This document shows, in pieces, positions 1-9,444 of a stretch of 42,255 nucleotides of DNA. The stretch is from a virus: IMG/VR virus record IMGVR_UViG_3300013126_001841, positions 1 through 42,255 of that record. One strand, given 5' to 3'. Each line of letters opens with the position of its first letter. Positions within the stretch are counted from its first letter, which is position 1. The notes below the pieces were generated by a model, which ran no database searches, was not told the DNA's origin, and saw nothing but the letters and a program-made list of their open reading frames with translations. Made by a program: the position numbers and the translations under genes.

Positions 1-1
1 A

Positions 2-3000
2 GATTCGTCAGTATGGGTGGAAGTGGGAGATAGTACAACATCTCCTTCTGGAAAGATATTTGTTTACATAAGAGATGCTAACGATGTTTATACCCTAACT
101 CAAATGATAAATGCTTCATCTATAAGCTCGTTCTCGGACATTGATTCGGGATTAGTTATAAGCACAGGTGATCAATTTGGTTTTTCGATGGATATCGATG
201 CTTCTGGAAACAATTTAGTTGTTTCGAGTCCAAAATCCGATATAAGTTTTCAAGATCAAGGATCGGTTTACGTTTTGTCTTTAGACGACAATTTGACAGA
301 ATTTAGAGTAAAACAAAAATTAGGAAGTTTCGAACAATACCCAAATGAATATTTTGGCTACGGGGTATCTATAAGTCCAGATGGTACTAAAATAGCTGTA
401 GGTGCTAGAAATACTTCGTCTAATCTTTCTGTTTACTTTGATTTGTTATTAGGAACAACTTTTGATAAATCCGCAACCACATTCTCGTACCCACAAGGTT
501 ATACCGGGGGTGTTTATGTGTTTGATAAAAAAGATCAAGTATTTTTCTTGACCGAAAAATTACAAGAAGTTCTAGCTCCCGACGAGTCGTTTGGGTTTAG
601 TGTTGATTGTGTTGGGTCATATATCGCTGTAGGTTCTCCGTTTTATAGACTTCCAGTGGCTCATGCTTCTGGAGTAATAGCTTATGAAGGTGAATATGTT
701 GGTAATGTGCGATTGTTCAAAAAAGATCCTACAGTGTCGTCTTGGAACACATTAACAACTCGAGAATCGGTAGTAGATATTAGAAAAATACAAAGTATAG
801 AATTATATGATAATGTTAATAATGTTAAAATTCAAGACGTCGATTATGTAGATTCTGCTAAAGGAAAAATTTTAAATGTTGCAGAACAAGAAATTAAATT
901 CAAAACTCCCTATGATCCGGCTATTTACAATTTTGGCACAGAAGATGTTGTAGTCGACACAAGCATTCCGTGGTATGAAAAAAATGTAGGAAAGTTATGG
1001 TGGAACATTGGTAATGCCAAATGGTTATATGCCGAACAGAAAGATTATGCCTATAGAACAGGTAATTGGAATCAATTGGCTTTTGGAAGCAGCATCGATG
1101 TATGCGAGTGGGTAGAAACTTCATTATTACCTAGCGAATGGGCTGCATTGGCTGATACTAACGAGGGATTAGCCTTAGGAATTTCAGGACAACCATTATA
1201 TCCAAATAATAACATTTATAGTCAAAAACAGTTTTTTAGCAAAACCACTGGCCTAGTAAATGAAACCAAGTATTATTATTGGGTAGCAAATAAAGCACTA
1301 ATTCCGTCGAATATGCCGGGCAGAACCAAATCTGCAGCAGAGGTAGCTGGAATCATTAATAATCCTGCAGGCTCTGGTATCGCATTTATAGCTATGATTG
1401 ATTCTGATAAGTTTTTAACTTATAATTTTCAATCAGTTATTTCTTCAGACACCGCTCTATTGAATATAAAATATAGAAAAAATCTAAAACAACTAAATTC
1501 GATTCATAACGAATATCAATTGTTAACTGAAGGTATACCCGATAGCCTCCCGGCAGATAAATTAGAAAGAAAATGGATTGATAGTTTGGTCGGATTTGAT
1601 GTCATGGGTAATAGGGTTCCTGATACTAATTTGTCGGAAAAACAAAAATACGGAATTAATTTTAGACCAAGACAGGGGATGTTTGTAGATAGAATAGCAG
1701 CAGTGAAGCTGTTTACAGAACGTGCCAACAATGTTTTATTGAAAGAACCATTTGTAGATACAATCGACTTTACAAATCTAAATTCTAAGGATGAAATTCC
1801 TGCCGAGGTTTTAAATTTATATGATACCGTAGTAGAAACAGATACCGATCTATTCACAGTAGGTACGGTACGAACCAAACGAGCTGTTTTACGTGCAAAT
1901 CTCTTGAATGGAGAATTAGACACTATAGATATAGTTGATTCGGGATTCGGATATAAACCCAAGGAATTATTCAATCAGGAAATACCGGGGGTGTATTTAG
2001 GTCCTCCTATTAGTATACAAGGCGACGGAATAAATGCCTCGGCAGAATGTCATATAGACGGACAAGGAAGAATCATAACTGTAGTAGTAACAAATAGAGG
2101 TAAAAAATATAGTACAATAAATGCTACTGTAAGATATTTTTCAGTATTGGTTAGATCAGATTCTAAAATTGATAATTTTTGGAGCATTTATTCTTGGGAC
2201 GATATTAGAAAAGTATTTTTTAGAAGCCAATCTCAAGCATTTGATACAACTAGGTATTGGAATTACAGTGATTGGTGGTTAACAGGATACGGACAAAATA
2301 CAAGAATTACTATCGAACTGAATACTGTTTTCGATGAAGACACTATGCAAACTGTTGAAGACGATTTAATTAGAATTAAAGAATATGGCTCAGGAGGATG
2401 GGCAGTATTTAGAAAGATAGCAAATTCCGGAGCAGATTTTTTTAGTAGATGGACTTTGGTAGGCAGACAAAATGGAACTATCCAATTATCCACTGCTTTA
2501 TATGATACAACTATCTACGGAATAGGATTCGATAACGACAAATCATTTGATGACACGGATTATGATGTTGACAATTCTAAAGAATTTAGAAACATTATAA
2601 AAGCTTTGAAAGAAGATATTTTTGTTGGAGATTATTCTGTTGAATGGAATAATTCTTTTTTCTCAAGCATACGATACGTTTTAGCAGAGCAGCAGTATGT
2701 TGACTGGGTTTTCAAAACTAGTTTTTTAAACGCCACACATAATATAGGTTCTTTTGAAACAAAGACTAATTACAAGAATGATAATTTAGAAAGTTATCAG
2801 GAATATATCAATGAAGTAAAACCTTTTAGAACAACTATAAGAGAATATATAAGCAGATATGATAACATAGAAGAATATCAATCATCTGAAACAGATTTTG
2901 ATTTGCCTCCTGCCTATTCTAAAACAGACGGCACTATAATTTCGATAGATGAAAACCGACCAGAGATTAATCAATATCCTTGGAAATATTGGGCAGATAA

Positions 3001-6000
3001 TAAGGGATTTTCTATTATTGCTATTGAGATTTATGATTCTGGATCTGAATACAGAACACCCCCTAAGGTATTGATAGACGGAAACGGAACAGGAGCTACA
3101 GCGAAAGCTTATGTGTCTAATGGTAGGGTATCAGGAATTGAAGTGTTAACTCCTGGTGAAAAATATACCAAAGCTCCTACAATAACTTTAGTGGGAGGAA
3201 ATCCATCCACTGCACGTCAAGCTAAGGCAGTTGCAATTATAGGCGAATCTAAGATTAGAAGTTTTAATCTTGGTATAAAATTTGATAGAGTGAATAAAAA
3301 TTCCGATTACCAAACTCCTTCTAAAAATCAAATAATTTTTGCCAACGGCAGATCAGCAGTATTTGAATTAAATTATGCTCCTACTAGAGATAAAACAAAA
3401 ATTACGATTTTTAAAAACAATAAGGTAGTTTTAAGCAACGAGTATAATATAAGTTTTTACTATTCTTCCTTAGATACGTATTCTAGATTAAGAGGAAAAC
3501 TTTCATTCAATGTAGCTCCAGCAGACGGTGATATTATTAGCGTATCATATGAAATAAATGATTTGTTATTATCAGCTGTTGATAGAATTAACAAATATTA
3601 TTCTCCTACTGCAGGTATGATAGGCAACGAACTGAATCAATTAATGACAGGAATTGATTTCGGCGGAGTTCAAATACAAGGTACTACATTTGATGTAACA
3701 GGAGGTTGGGATGCTTTACCATGGTTTACAGATAATTGGGACAGTGTAGAAGCTTCTTCAGATTATTATCATGTTTGCGATGGCAGCACGACACAGGTAG
3801 AGTTACCATTTACTCCTGCTCAAGGACAAGAAATTAACATATATCTAAAAAGGACAGGCACTAATACATCGGTAAGAATTGATGATCCGAGTTATACCAC
3901 TTCTTGGGATTCTTCAGTTGCGGTAAATCCAAATGCTGAAATGCCTACATTTATAGGCGATGGTATTAATAGATCAGTAATAATAGGAATTTACATTCAA
4001 ACAGAATCGGGAGATATTTTAATTTTCCGTCCTATTGAAAGCGATGGTTCAGTAACTATTACTGATGAAAATTTATTAGACACAAAGTTATCGGGTGGAT
4101 CATTGTCCGTTATAGATAGCATTTATCAGACAGCTACAGGAAGTACTCCCGAAGAGATTATGATTTCGGGAGGTAAGTTTATAGAACCGGATCATGTCCC
4201 AGCTCCGGAAGAGAATATTCCTGGCCAAGTTCTGGACAGCGTCTCGATAAAGATTTATCAAAGCCGTATATCAGGAGCAGCACCATTACAATCTAAAATT
4301 TCATTTGGAGATGGAACAACATTATTTTTCCCAATTGGACAAAAAATATTAGAAAACAATGCTGTTTTTGTTTATGTTGATAAAATAAAGAAAAATTTTG
4401 GTGTGGATTATGCATTAAATCTTATTGAATATAATGTAGAATTTTTCACACCTCCTCCGAGCGGCACCTTAATAGAAATAATTTCTATAGGTTTAGGAGG
4501 ACTTGGAATACTAGATTATCAAGAATTTATTGCAGATGGTACAACTAACCTTTTCCTAACTAATGCAAATTATCAAGAAAGTTCTTCGGTATTTGTTACA
4601 GTCAACGGAGATCAAGTAGATGCAGCATTTAAAGATAGCACAGGCATTGTGGATACCACAGATAGAACTTTAATCGAACTAGCATTTTATCCAGATGAAA
4701 ACGATATTATTAAAATTGTAGTTCTACAATCATCCAGCGACGTCGATTCTAATCAAATACCTATTATAAAAGTTAATACACAAACTATTTGGTTTGAAGG
4801 AAGCACACGCAATTTCGACCTTGAATATTTTGTTGAATTAGAAAGAGGTTCAGCTAGAAACAGTATGATTGTTGAATTAGATGGAAGAGTACTAAAAGGA
4901 TCAGATACATCGTACGCTGTGTATGACGGAACCAATAACGTATTCACATTAGGTATTGATCCTTTAGAATCTGCTGGTTCAATTTTACCAAGCAATATAA
5001 GAGTCTTTATAAACAATATTTTGAGAACAATATTTACTGATTACGTCTTTGATGGCGCAACTAAAGTTCTAACAATTTATTCTTCAGTGCTGTCGATCGG
5101 AGATATAATTAAAGTACAAAACGATTTAAGATCTGAATATAGAATTGTAGGAGGAAATTTAATTATTGATCCATCGGTACCAATGACAGTATTAGACGAA
5201 ACAGATAATGTTAGAATAGACGTTACATGGTTCAGTGAATATCCGTCGTTTGATATAATATCGGATCAAAAGTCTGGAGGCAAAGTTCATTATCAACTAT
5301 CTCGTCCTCCTATTTCTTCTAGCTATGTATGGGTATATAAAAATGGAATGAGATTAACTCAAGAAAAAGAATATTATGTTTCTGTTCCACGAAATGTTGT
5401 TTATCTAAATGTAGAATCTACTCCGGCTGATGATATCAAAACAATAACTTTTACTAATGACATTTACGAATTACCTAGTGCCTATGAAATACATAAAGAT
5501 ATGTTGAATACATATCGATATACAAGATTTTCAAAAGGTGATGTAAGTTTGACTTCAGATTTAATGTATTATGATAATATCATAAATGTAAACGACAGCT
5601 CGTCATTAGGAGTACCGTATCCTTCTAGAAACTTACCAGGCATAATTTGGATAGACGGCGAACGAATAGAATATATGTCTAAAATTGGAAATGTGTTATC
5701 TCAGTTAAGAAGAGGTACTCATGGTACAGCCATAAAAGAAATACACGCTGCTAATTCTCAAGTAGTAGATGTAGGATATGAAGAAATAATTCCGTATAAT
5801 GAATCTCAAGGAAAAGTTGATTTAATTTATCAAGGTAGCTTATCGTTTGTATACGATGGCAGCACAGGATTTGAAATTGAAACTGATATTCAAATAGGGT
5901 TAGGAATAAAAGAAAATCTAATAGTAAAAATTGACGGTATTGAAATATTACCTGAATATTATACAATTACAAAATTTGCTGTAGGAGGGTTAGTCAATAT

Positions 6001-6625
6001 AATCGGACCAGCAGCAACTAGATTAGCCACTAACAGTATTGTAAGTGTAGAATCGTTATTAGTAGGACCATTAGATTTTATACCTATAGCAGCAGATAAA
6101 GCAAGATGGTATTCTAGCAGAACGTATGTAGATAAAGGAACGTGGAGTGCCCTTGTTTCTTATACTCTAAGAAATGTTGTTCTATACGGTAATTATTATT
6201 ACACCAACCTTGCTGTATGTAAAGGTTCTTCTTATGCTCCTATAATAGACGGAGAAATAAACAGTAATTTCTGGGAAAGGATCACTATTCCAACCGATTA
6301 CGGTCCCTGTGATCAGATAGAGGTTTTTGCAGGCGGTCGACGCCTTAAAAAAGATGCACAGGCAATTTGGTTTGAAAATGGTGGTCCTTATAGTCCAGAT
6401 GCTGACATAGTTCAAGAGGCTGAATTCAGCGTTGACGGAACTACAGGATTTATAAGGCTGACAAAATCGTTGGCAGCAGGTTCAAGAGTAACAATTATTA
6501 CAAGGACTGGTAAAACTTGGTATGAGAGAGGTGCAACTACCGCTACATCTGGAAAATCTTTATTAGACAATGATAATTCTATAGCTAGATTCATAGCAGA
6601 AAAGCACACAAGTTTACCTGAATAA
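2..6625 (+). CDS. Giant phage tail/baseplate structural protein (5' partial)
   Basis: The frame is open to the left edge: sense codons run from base 2 before the first possible GTG at 17, so the gene begins outside the window. About 2207 residues are visible. The N-terminal part has FG-GAP-like beta-propeller blades, such as FGFSMDIDASG near base 178, YFGYGVSISPDG near 350 and FGFSVDCVGSYIAVGSP near 590. The middle holds glycine-rich beta modules of the type GSEYRTPPKVLIDGNGTGA (about 3040-3200, with a degenerate copy near 1930-2110). Near 5640-5760 is the IIWIDGERIEYMS...LRRGTHG module often seen in phage tail proteins. There is no enzyme motif. Its place in front of a tail-fibre array suggests a large tail-surface or fibre-attachment protein. 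The structural role is inferred and the exact name is unknown. Confidence 0.8.
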   Translation, partial: DSSVWVEVGDSTTSPSGKIFVYIRDANDVYTLTQMINASSISSFSDIDSGLVISTGDQFGFSMDIDASGNNLVVSSPKSDISFQDQGSVYVLSLDDNLTEFRVKQKLGSFEQYPNEYFGYGVSISPDGTKIAVGARNTSSNLSVYFDLLLGTTFDKSATTFSYPQGYTGGVYVFDKKDQVFFLTEKLQEVLAPDESFGFSVDCVGSYIAVGSPFYRLPVAHASGVIAYEGEYVGNVRLFKKDPTVSSWNTLTTRESVVDIRKIQSIELYDNVNNVKIQDVDYVDSAKGKILNVAEQEIKFKTPYDPAIYNFGTEDVVVDTSIPWYEKNVGKLWWNIGNAKWLYAEQKDYAYRTGNWNQLAFGSSIDVCEWVETSLLPSEWAALADTNEGLALGISGQPLYPNNNIYSQKQFFSKTTGLVNETKYYYWVANKALIPSNMPGRTKSAAEVAGIINNPAGSGIAFIAMIDSDKFLTYNFQSVISSDTALLNIKYRKNLKQLNSIHNEYQLLTEGIPDSLPADKLERKWIDSLVGFDVMGNRVPDTNLSEKQKYGINFRPRQGMFVDRIAAVKLFTERANNVLLKEPFVDTIDFTNLNSKDEIPAEVLNLYDTVVETDTDLFTVGTVRTKRAVLRANLLNGELDTIDIVDSGFGYKPKELFNQEIPGVYLGPPISIQGDGINASAECHIDGQGRIITVVVTNRGKKYSTINATVRYFSVLVRSDSKIDNFWSIYSWDDIRKVFFRSQSQAFDTTRYWNYSDWWLTGYGQNTRITIELNTVFDEDTMQTVEDDLIRIKEYGSGGWAVFRKIANSGADFFSRWTLVGRQNGTIQLSTALYDTTIYGIGFDNDKSFDDTDYDVDNSKEFRNIIKALKEDIFVGDYSVEWNNSFFSSIRYVLAEQQYVDWVFKTSFLNATHNIGSFETKTNYKNDNLESYQEYINEVKPFRTTIREYISRYDNIEEYQSSETDFDLPPAYSKTDGTIISIDENRPEINQYPWKYWADNKGFSIIAIEIYDSGSEYRTPPKVLIDGNGTGATAKAYVSNGRVSGIEVLTPGEKYTKAPTITLVGGNPSTARQAKAVAIIGESKIRSFNLGIKFDRVNKNSDYQTPSKNQIIFANGRSAVFELNYAPTRDKTKITIFKNNKVVLSNEYNISFYYSSLDTYSRLRGKLSFNVAPADGDIISVSYEINDLLLSAVDRINKYYSPTAGMIGNELNQLMTGIDFGGVQIQGTTFDVTGGWDALPWFTDNWDSVEASSDYYHVCDGSTTQVELPFTPAQGQEINIYLKRTGTNTSVRIDDPSYTTSWDSSVAVNPNAEMPTFIGDGINRSVIIGIYIQTESGDILIFRPIESDGSVTITDENLLDTKLSGGSLSVIDSIYQTATGSTPEEIMISGGKFIEPDHVPAPEENIPGQVLDSVSIKIYQSRISGAAPLQSKISFGDGTTLFFPIGQKILENNAVFVYVDKIKKNFGVDYALNLIEYNVEFFTPPPSGTLIEIISIGLGGLGILDYQEFIADGTTNLFLTNANYQESSSVFVTVNGDQVDAAFKDSTGIVDTTDRTLIELAFYPDENDIIKIVVLQSSSDVDSNQIPIIKVNTQTIWFEGSTRNFDLEYFVELERGSARNSMIVELDGRVLKGSDTSYAVYDGTNNVFTLGIDPLESAGSILPSNIRVFINNILRTIFTDYVFDGATKVLTIYSSVLSIGDIIKVQNDLRSEYRIVGGNLIIDPSVPMTVLDETDNVRIDVTWFSEYPSFDIISDQKSGGKVHYQLSRPPISSSYVWVYKNGMRLTQEKEYYVSVPRNVVYLNVESTPADDIKTITFTNDIYELPSAYEIHKDMLNTYRYTRFSKGDVSLTSDLMYYDNIINVNDSSSLGVPYPSRNLPGIIWIDGERIEYMSKIGNVLSQLRRGTHGTAIKEIHAANSQVVDVGYEEIIPYNESQGKVDLIYQGSLSFVYDGSTGFEIETDIQIGLGIKENLIVKIDGIEILPEYYTITKFAVGGLVNIIGPAATRLATNSIVSVESLLVGPLDFIPIAADKARWYSSRTYVDKGTWSALVSYTLRNVVLYGNYYYTNLAVCKGSSYAPIIDGEINSNFWERITIPTDYGPCDQIEVFAGGRRLKKDAQAIWFENGGPYSPDADIVQEAEFSVDGTTGFIRLTKSLAAGSRVTIITRTGKTWYERGATTATSGKSLLDNDNSIARFIAEKHTSLPE

Positions 6626-6628
6626 ATA
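6621..6628 (+). promoter_or_regulatory. Weak T4 late-promoter-like motif AATAAATA
   Basis: AATAAATA overlaps the stop codon of the giant structural gene and lies four bases before the next ATG. It resembles the T4 late-promoter consensus TATAAATA. In such AT-rich DNA this could be chance, and initiation from it would give an almost leaderless message. Confidence 0.2.
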
Positions 6629-6632
6629 CACT

Positions 6633-7298
6633 ATGAATGACCCACAAGAGAATAAAATGCCCCAAAATAACGAAATTTTAGACAAAAATACTAGACCTAA
6701 TGAGTTTGGTGGATTTCATTTCGAAGGACATATCAAAATTTTTGATCCTGAAAATAATGAAATTTTTATTGATAAACGTAATGCTATTCATTATGAAAAC
6801 ATGAGCGTAGCTATGGTTAACGCTTTATCTAATCAGGGAAAAGGTACGATTTATCAAATGATTTTTGGTACAGGGGGGACCACAGTAGATCCTACCGGAT
6901 TAATCACTTACCTTACTCCTAACACCATAGGAATAAATTCTAGTTTATATAATCAAACCTATACAAAGATAATCGATCAAAATGATCTCAATAACGTAGA
7001 CCCAGTTAGAAATAAAATGCAGGTTAGACATATAAGTGGGGCTACTTACAGTGATATACTAATCTCGTGTTTGCTTGATTACGGCGAACCATTAGATCAA
7101 GAAGCGTTCGATAATTCAGCTGACATGAATGGAAATTTTATTTTTGATGAATTGGGCTTAAAATCATACGAAGAAACAAGTGAGGGAAAATTATTAACTC
7201 ATGTTGTTTTTCACCCTATACAAAAATCTTTGAATAGACTTTTACAGATTGATTATACGATACGTATTCAAAGTCTAACAGGTTTCACTGAGGTATAA
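6633..7298 (+). CDS. Phage structural protein of unknown function, 221 aa
   Basis: The open frame starts with ATG seven bases after the giant gene and ends three bases before the tail-collar gene, so it belongs to the structural operon. An alternative ATG is at 6657 (MPQNNEILDK). The sequence contains FGGFHFEGHIKIFDPENNE, NAIHYENMSVAMVNAL and GTIYQMIFGTGGT, then a long beta-rich tail ending in LLQIDYTIRIQSLTGF. There are no catalytic motifs, signal peptide or membrane segments. I do not recognise the family with certainty. The position and the absence of enzyme features suggest a tail or fibre-connector component, which is inference from context. Confidence 0.65.
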   Translation: MNDPQENKMPQNNEILDKNTRPNEFGGFHFEGHIKIFDPENNEIFIDKRNAIHYENMSVAMVNALSNQGKGTIYQMIFGTGGTTVDPTGLITYLTPNTIGINSSLYNQTYTKIIDQNDLNNVDPVRNKMQVRHISGATYSDILISCLLDYGEPLDQEAFDNSADMNGNFIFDELGLKSYEETSEGKLLTHVVFHPIQKSLNRLLQIDYTIRIQSLTGFTEV

Positions 7299-7301
7299 TA
7301 G

Positions 7302-9431
7302 ATGCCATATACAGTTAATTTTACAGATAGTCAAAATAAAACTCCTATCACTGTATTTGATAATACCTCAAGTACAGATACTAGTTTAACATTTCCTGGT
7401 AGAAATGTAACAGGTTATGGACAAATTATAGCAGAAAACTTTCTATCTTTATTAGAAAATTTTGCTTCAGATACTGAACCAGTCAATCCGGTTGAAGGTC
7501 AGTTGTGGTACGATAGTACTGACGGAATTTTAATGATCTGGGATAACACATCCTGGAAAGCAGCCTCCGGGATACAGAAAGGTCCATCACAACCGTCTGT
7601 GTCAGAGAGTAAAGTTGGAGAATTATGGGTAGACACTACTAACCAGCAATTAAGAATTTTCACAGGAGGCACACAAGATACTCCGGGAAGATGGCTGTTA
7701 GTAGGACCTTCTGAAAGTTCTATAGATGGTTTAAGATATGGGCCCAGCGTAGAAAGCGTATTCGATTCGGATAACATAACTAGGTATATTTTAGTTTTTT
7801 ACATTGCAGATATTCCCGTAATTATTTTTAGCAAGGACAGTTTTACACCTAAAGTTTTAATTTCAGGATTTGATATTATTAGATCGGGTATTAATATTTC
7901 TGATCCAGCTACTTCTGCCGAAATAGATCAATTTATAGGAGGGTTTTTACCTTCGTTATACGGTACTGCTAAAACGGCTAATGCTTTAAATATATCCGGA
8001 ATAGAAGTTGATGCTGGAAAATTTTTACGTACTGATGTGGTAAACACTACCGATTTTGGTATTAACGTAAGAAATAATGACGGTATTACTTTAGGTATAG
8101 ACGGAACATTTAATTTATCTACCTCGTCTACGTCAGCTCGAATCTATAATTCTTCCGCCGGTAGTTCAATTGATATTCAGGTTAATAGGAATGGAATTCC
8201 CGCTACGATATTAAAAGTTGTAGAAACTACAGTAGGTATTAATAAAGCTACACCAACAGAAGCCCTAGATGTGAATGGTAATATTGCTTTATCCGGTACA
8301 CTTATTATCTCCAACAATACAGTAAGTACGAATTTATCTAATGGATCATTAAGGACCGCCGGCGGAGCTGCTATAACAAAGAATCTGTTAGTTGGCGACG
8401 GAGCAGATATTTCTGGAGTATTACAAACTAATAATATACAGCCTAAAACGACCGATGCTTACAGTTTAGGCACGTCTCTACGCCGCTGGAATACTATTAG
8501 AGCTAAAACTATTATTGCTGAAACTATAGAGGGAGTATTAGATGGAAACATTAGTGGTAAAGCAAACACCGCTACCTCTTTAGAAAATATAACAAGTTTT
8601 TCTATAGCAGGAGATATTATTTCGCCAGCTATTCAATTTGATGGGCAAGTTGGAAGTTTTTCAAAAGTTTTTAATACTACTCTTACTGCAAACATCATTG
8701 CAGGAAAAGATACACCATTTCCTAACATTTCTAAAAAAGGTGATTTTGTTTTAACCTATAGACCAAGCGAAGCTTCTGCAGCATCGTCGGGATTATTAAA
8801 ACAGTCTAGGGATGTATTTGTTGGAGATTTAGGAGTTCCTATAGGTGGCATATTGCCTTACACAGGAGCTACAGCACCATATGGATATCTGTTCTGTGAT
8901 GGTAGCGAAGTTGAGAGAGCAAAATATTCTGATCTGTATGATGTAATAGGTACAATTTATAACGGAACTGCTCCTTTGCTAGGTGTCAATACTTTTAGAT
9001 TACCCGACCTTAGAGGAAGATTTGCTCTTGGAAAAGACAATATGGATAATTCAGGAACAGTTCCAACACTAAGCGGACCTTATGTTGATGCAGGTGGAGG
9101 AACAGCAGGCAGAGTTCCCGACATCAAAGCACAGCAATTAGGCGGTGATGCTGGTCAGAGTTCGGCAACTTTAACATTGGCAAATTTACCAGAACATAGT
9201 CATACATTGTCGTCATCAAGACAGGATTATGCTGCTGTAGCAGTTACAACAACAGTTGATCCTGATGCTGTTTCTGGTTTAGGACCAACAGCTCCTGGAC
9301 AGGCTCAATATTTAAAAGATTCAGGCGGAATTAAGAAACCAGTTACAACAACATTGAGCACACCTGTAGGTATTATGAATCCTTATCTAACTATAAATTA
9401 TGTAATTAGATCAGGACCTGCTGCATTTTAA
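7302..9431 (+). CDS. Tail fibre protein with tail-collar domain, 709 aa
   Basis: The ATG follows a GAGG ribosome site (GAGGTATAATAG). Residues 1-90 carry the module shared with the next three genes: GRNVTGYGQIIAENFLSLLE, then GQLWYDSTDG near residues 66-75, and a second copy GELWVDTTNQQLRIF. The middle is low-complexity beta-rich fibre sequence (SLGTSLRRWNTIRAKTI resembles fibre-shaft repeats). At about residues 510-580 is a phage tail collar domain: PIGGILPYTGATAPYGYLFC, DGSEVERAKYSDLYDVIGT and FRLPDLRGRFALGKDN. That domain is typical of T4 gp12-like short fibres and other adhesins. The C-terminal histidine in LPEHSHTLSSS fits the usual collar-domain follow-on. It probably contacts the host surface. 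Confidence 0.88.
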   Translation: MPYTVNFTDSQNKTPITVFDNTSSTDTSLTFPGRNVTGYGQIIAENFLSLLENFASDTEPVNPVEGQLWYDSTDGILMIWDNTSWKAASGIQKGPSQPSVSESKVGELWVDTTNQQLRIFTGGTQDTPGRWLLVGPSESSIDGLRYGPSVESVFDSDNITRYILVFYIADIPVIIFSKDSFTPKVLISGFDIIRSGINISDPATSAEIDQFIGGFLPSLYGTAKTANALNISGIEVDAGKFLRTDVVNTTDFGINVRNNDGITLGIDGTFNLSTSSTSARIYNSSAGSSIDIQVNRNGIPATILKVVETTVGINKATPTEALDVNGNIALSGTLIISNNTVSTNLSNGSLRTAGGAAITKNLLVGDGADISGVLQTNNIQPKTTDAYSLGTSLRRWNTIRAKTIIAETIEGVLDGNISGKANTATSLENITSFSIAGDIISPAIQFDGQVGSFSKVFNTTLTANIIAGKDTPFPNISKKGDFVLTYRPSEASAASSGLLKQSRDVFVGDLGVPIGGILPYTGATAPYGYLFCDGSEVERAKYSDLYDVIGTIYNGTAPLLGVNTFRLPDLRGRFALGKDNMDNSGTVPTLSGPYVDAGGGTAGRVPDIKAQQLGGDAGQSSATLTLANLPEHSHTLSSSRQDYAAVAVTTTVDPDAVSGLGPTAPGQAQYLKDSGGIKKPVTTTLSTPVGIMNPYLTINYVIRSGPAAF

Positions 9432-9444
9432 TTAGGTTTTTATC

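Noticed and set aside
1516-1974. 152-residue minus-strand open frame
   Set aside because: It is antisense to the giant structural gene, Ser/Leu/Val-rich, as expected for a shadow frame in AT-rich DNA.
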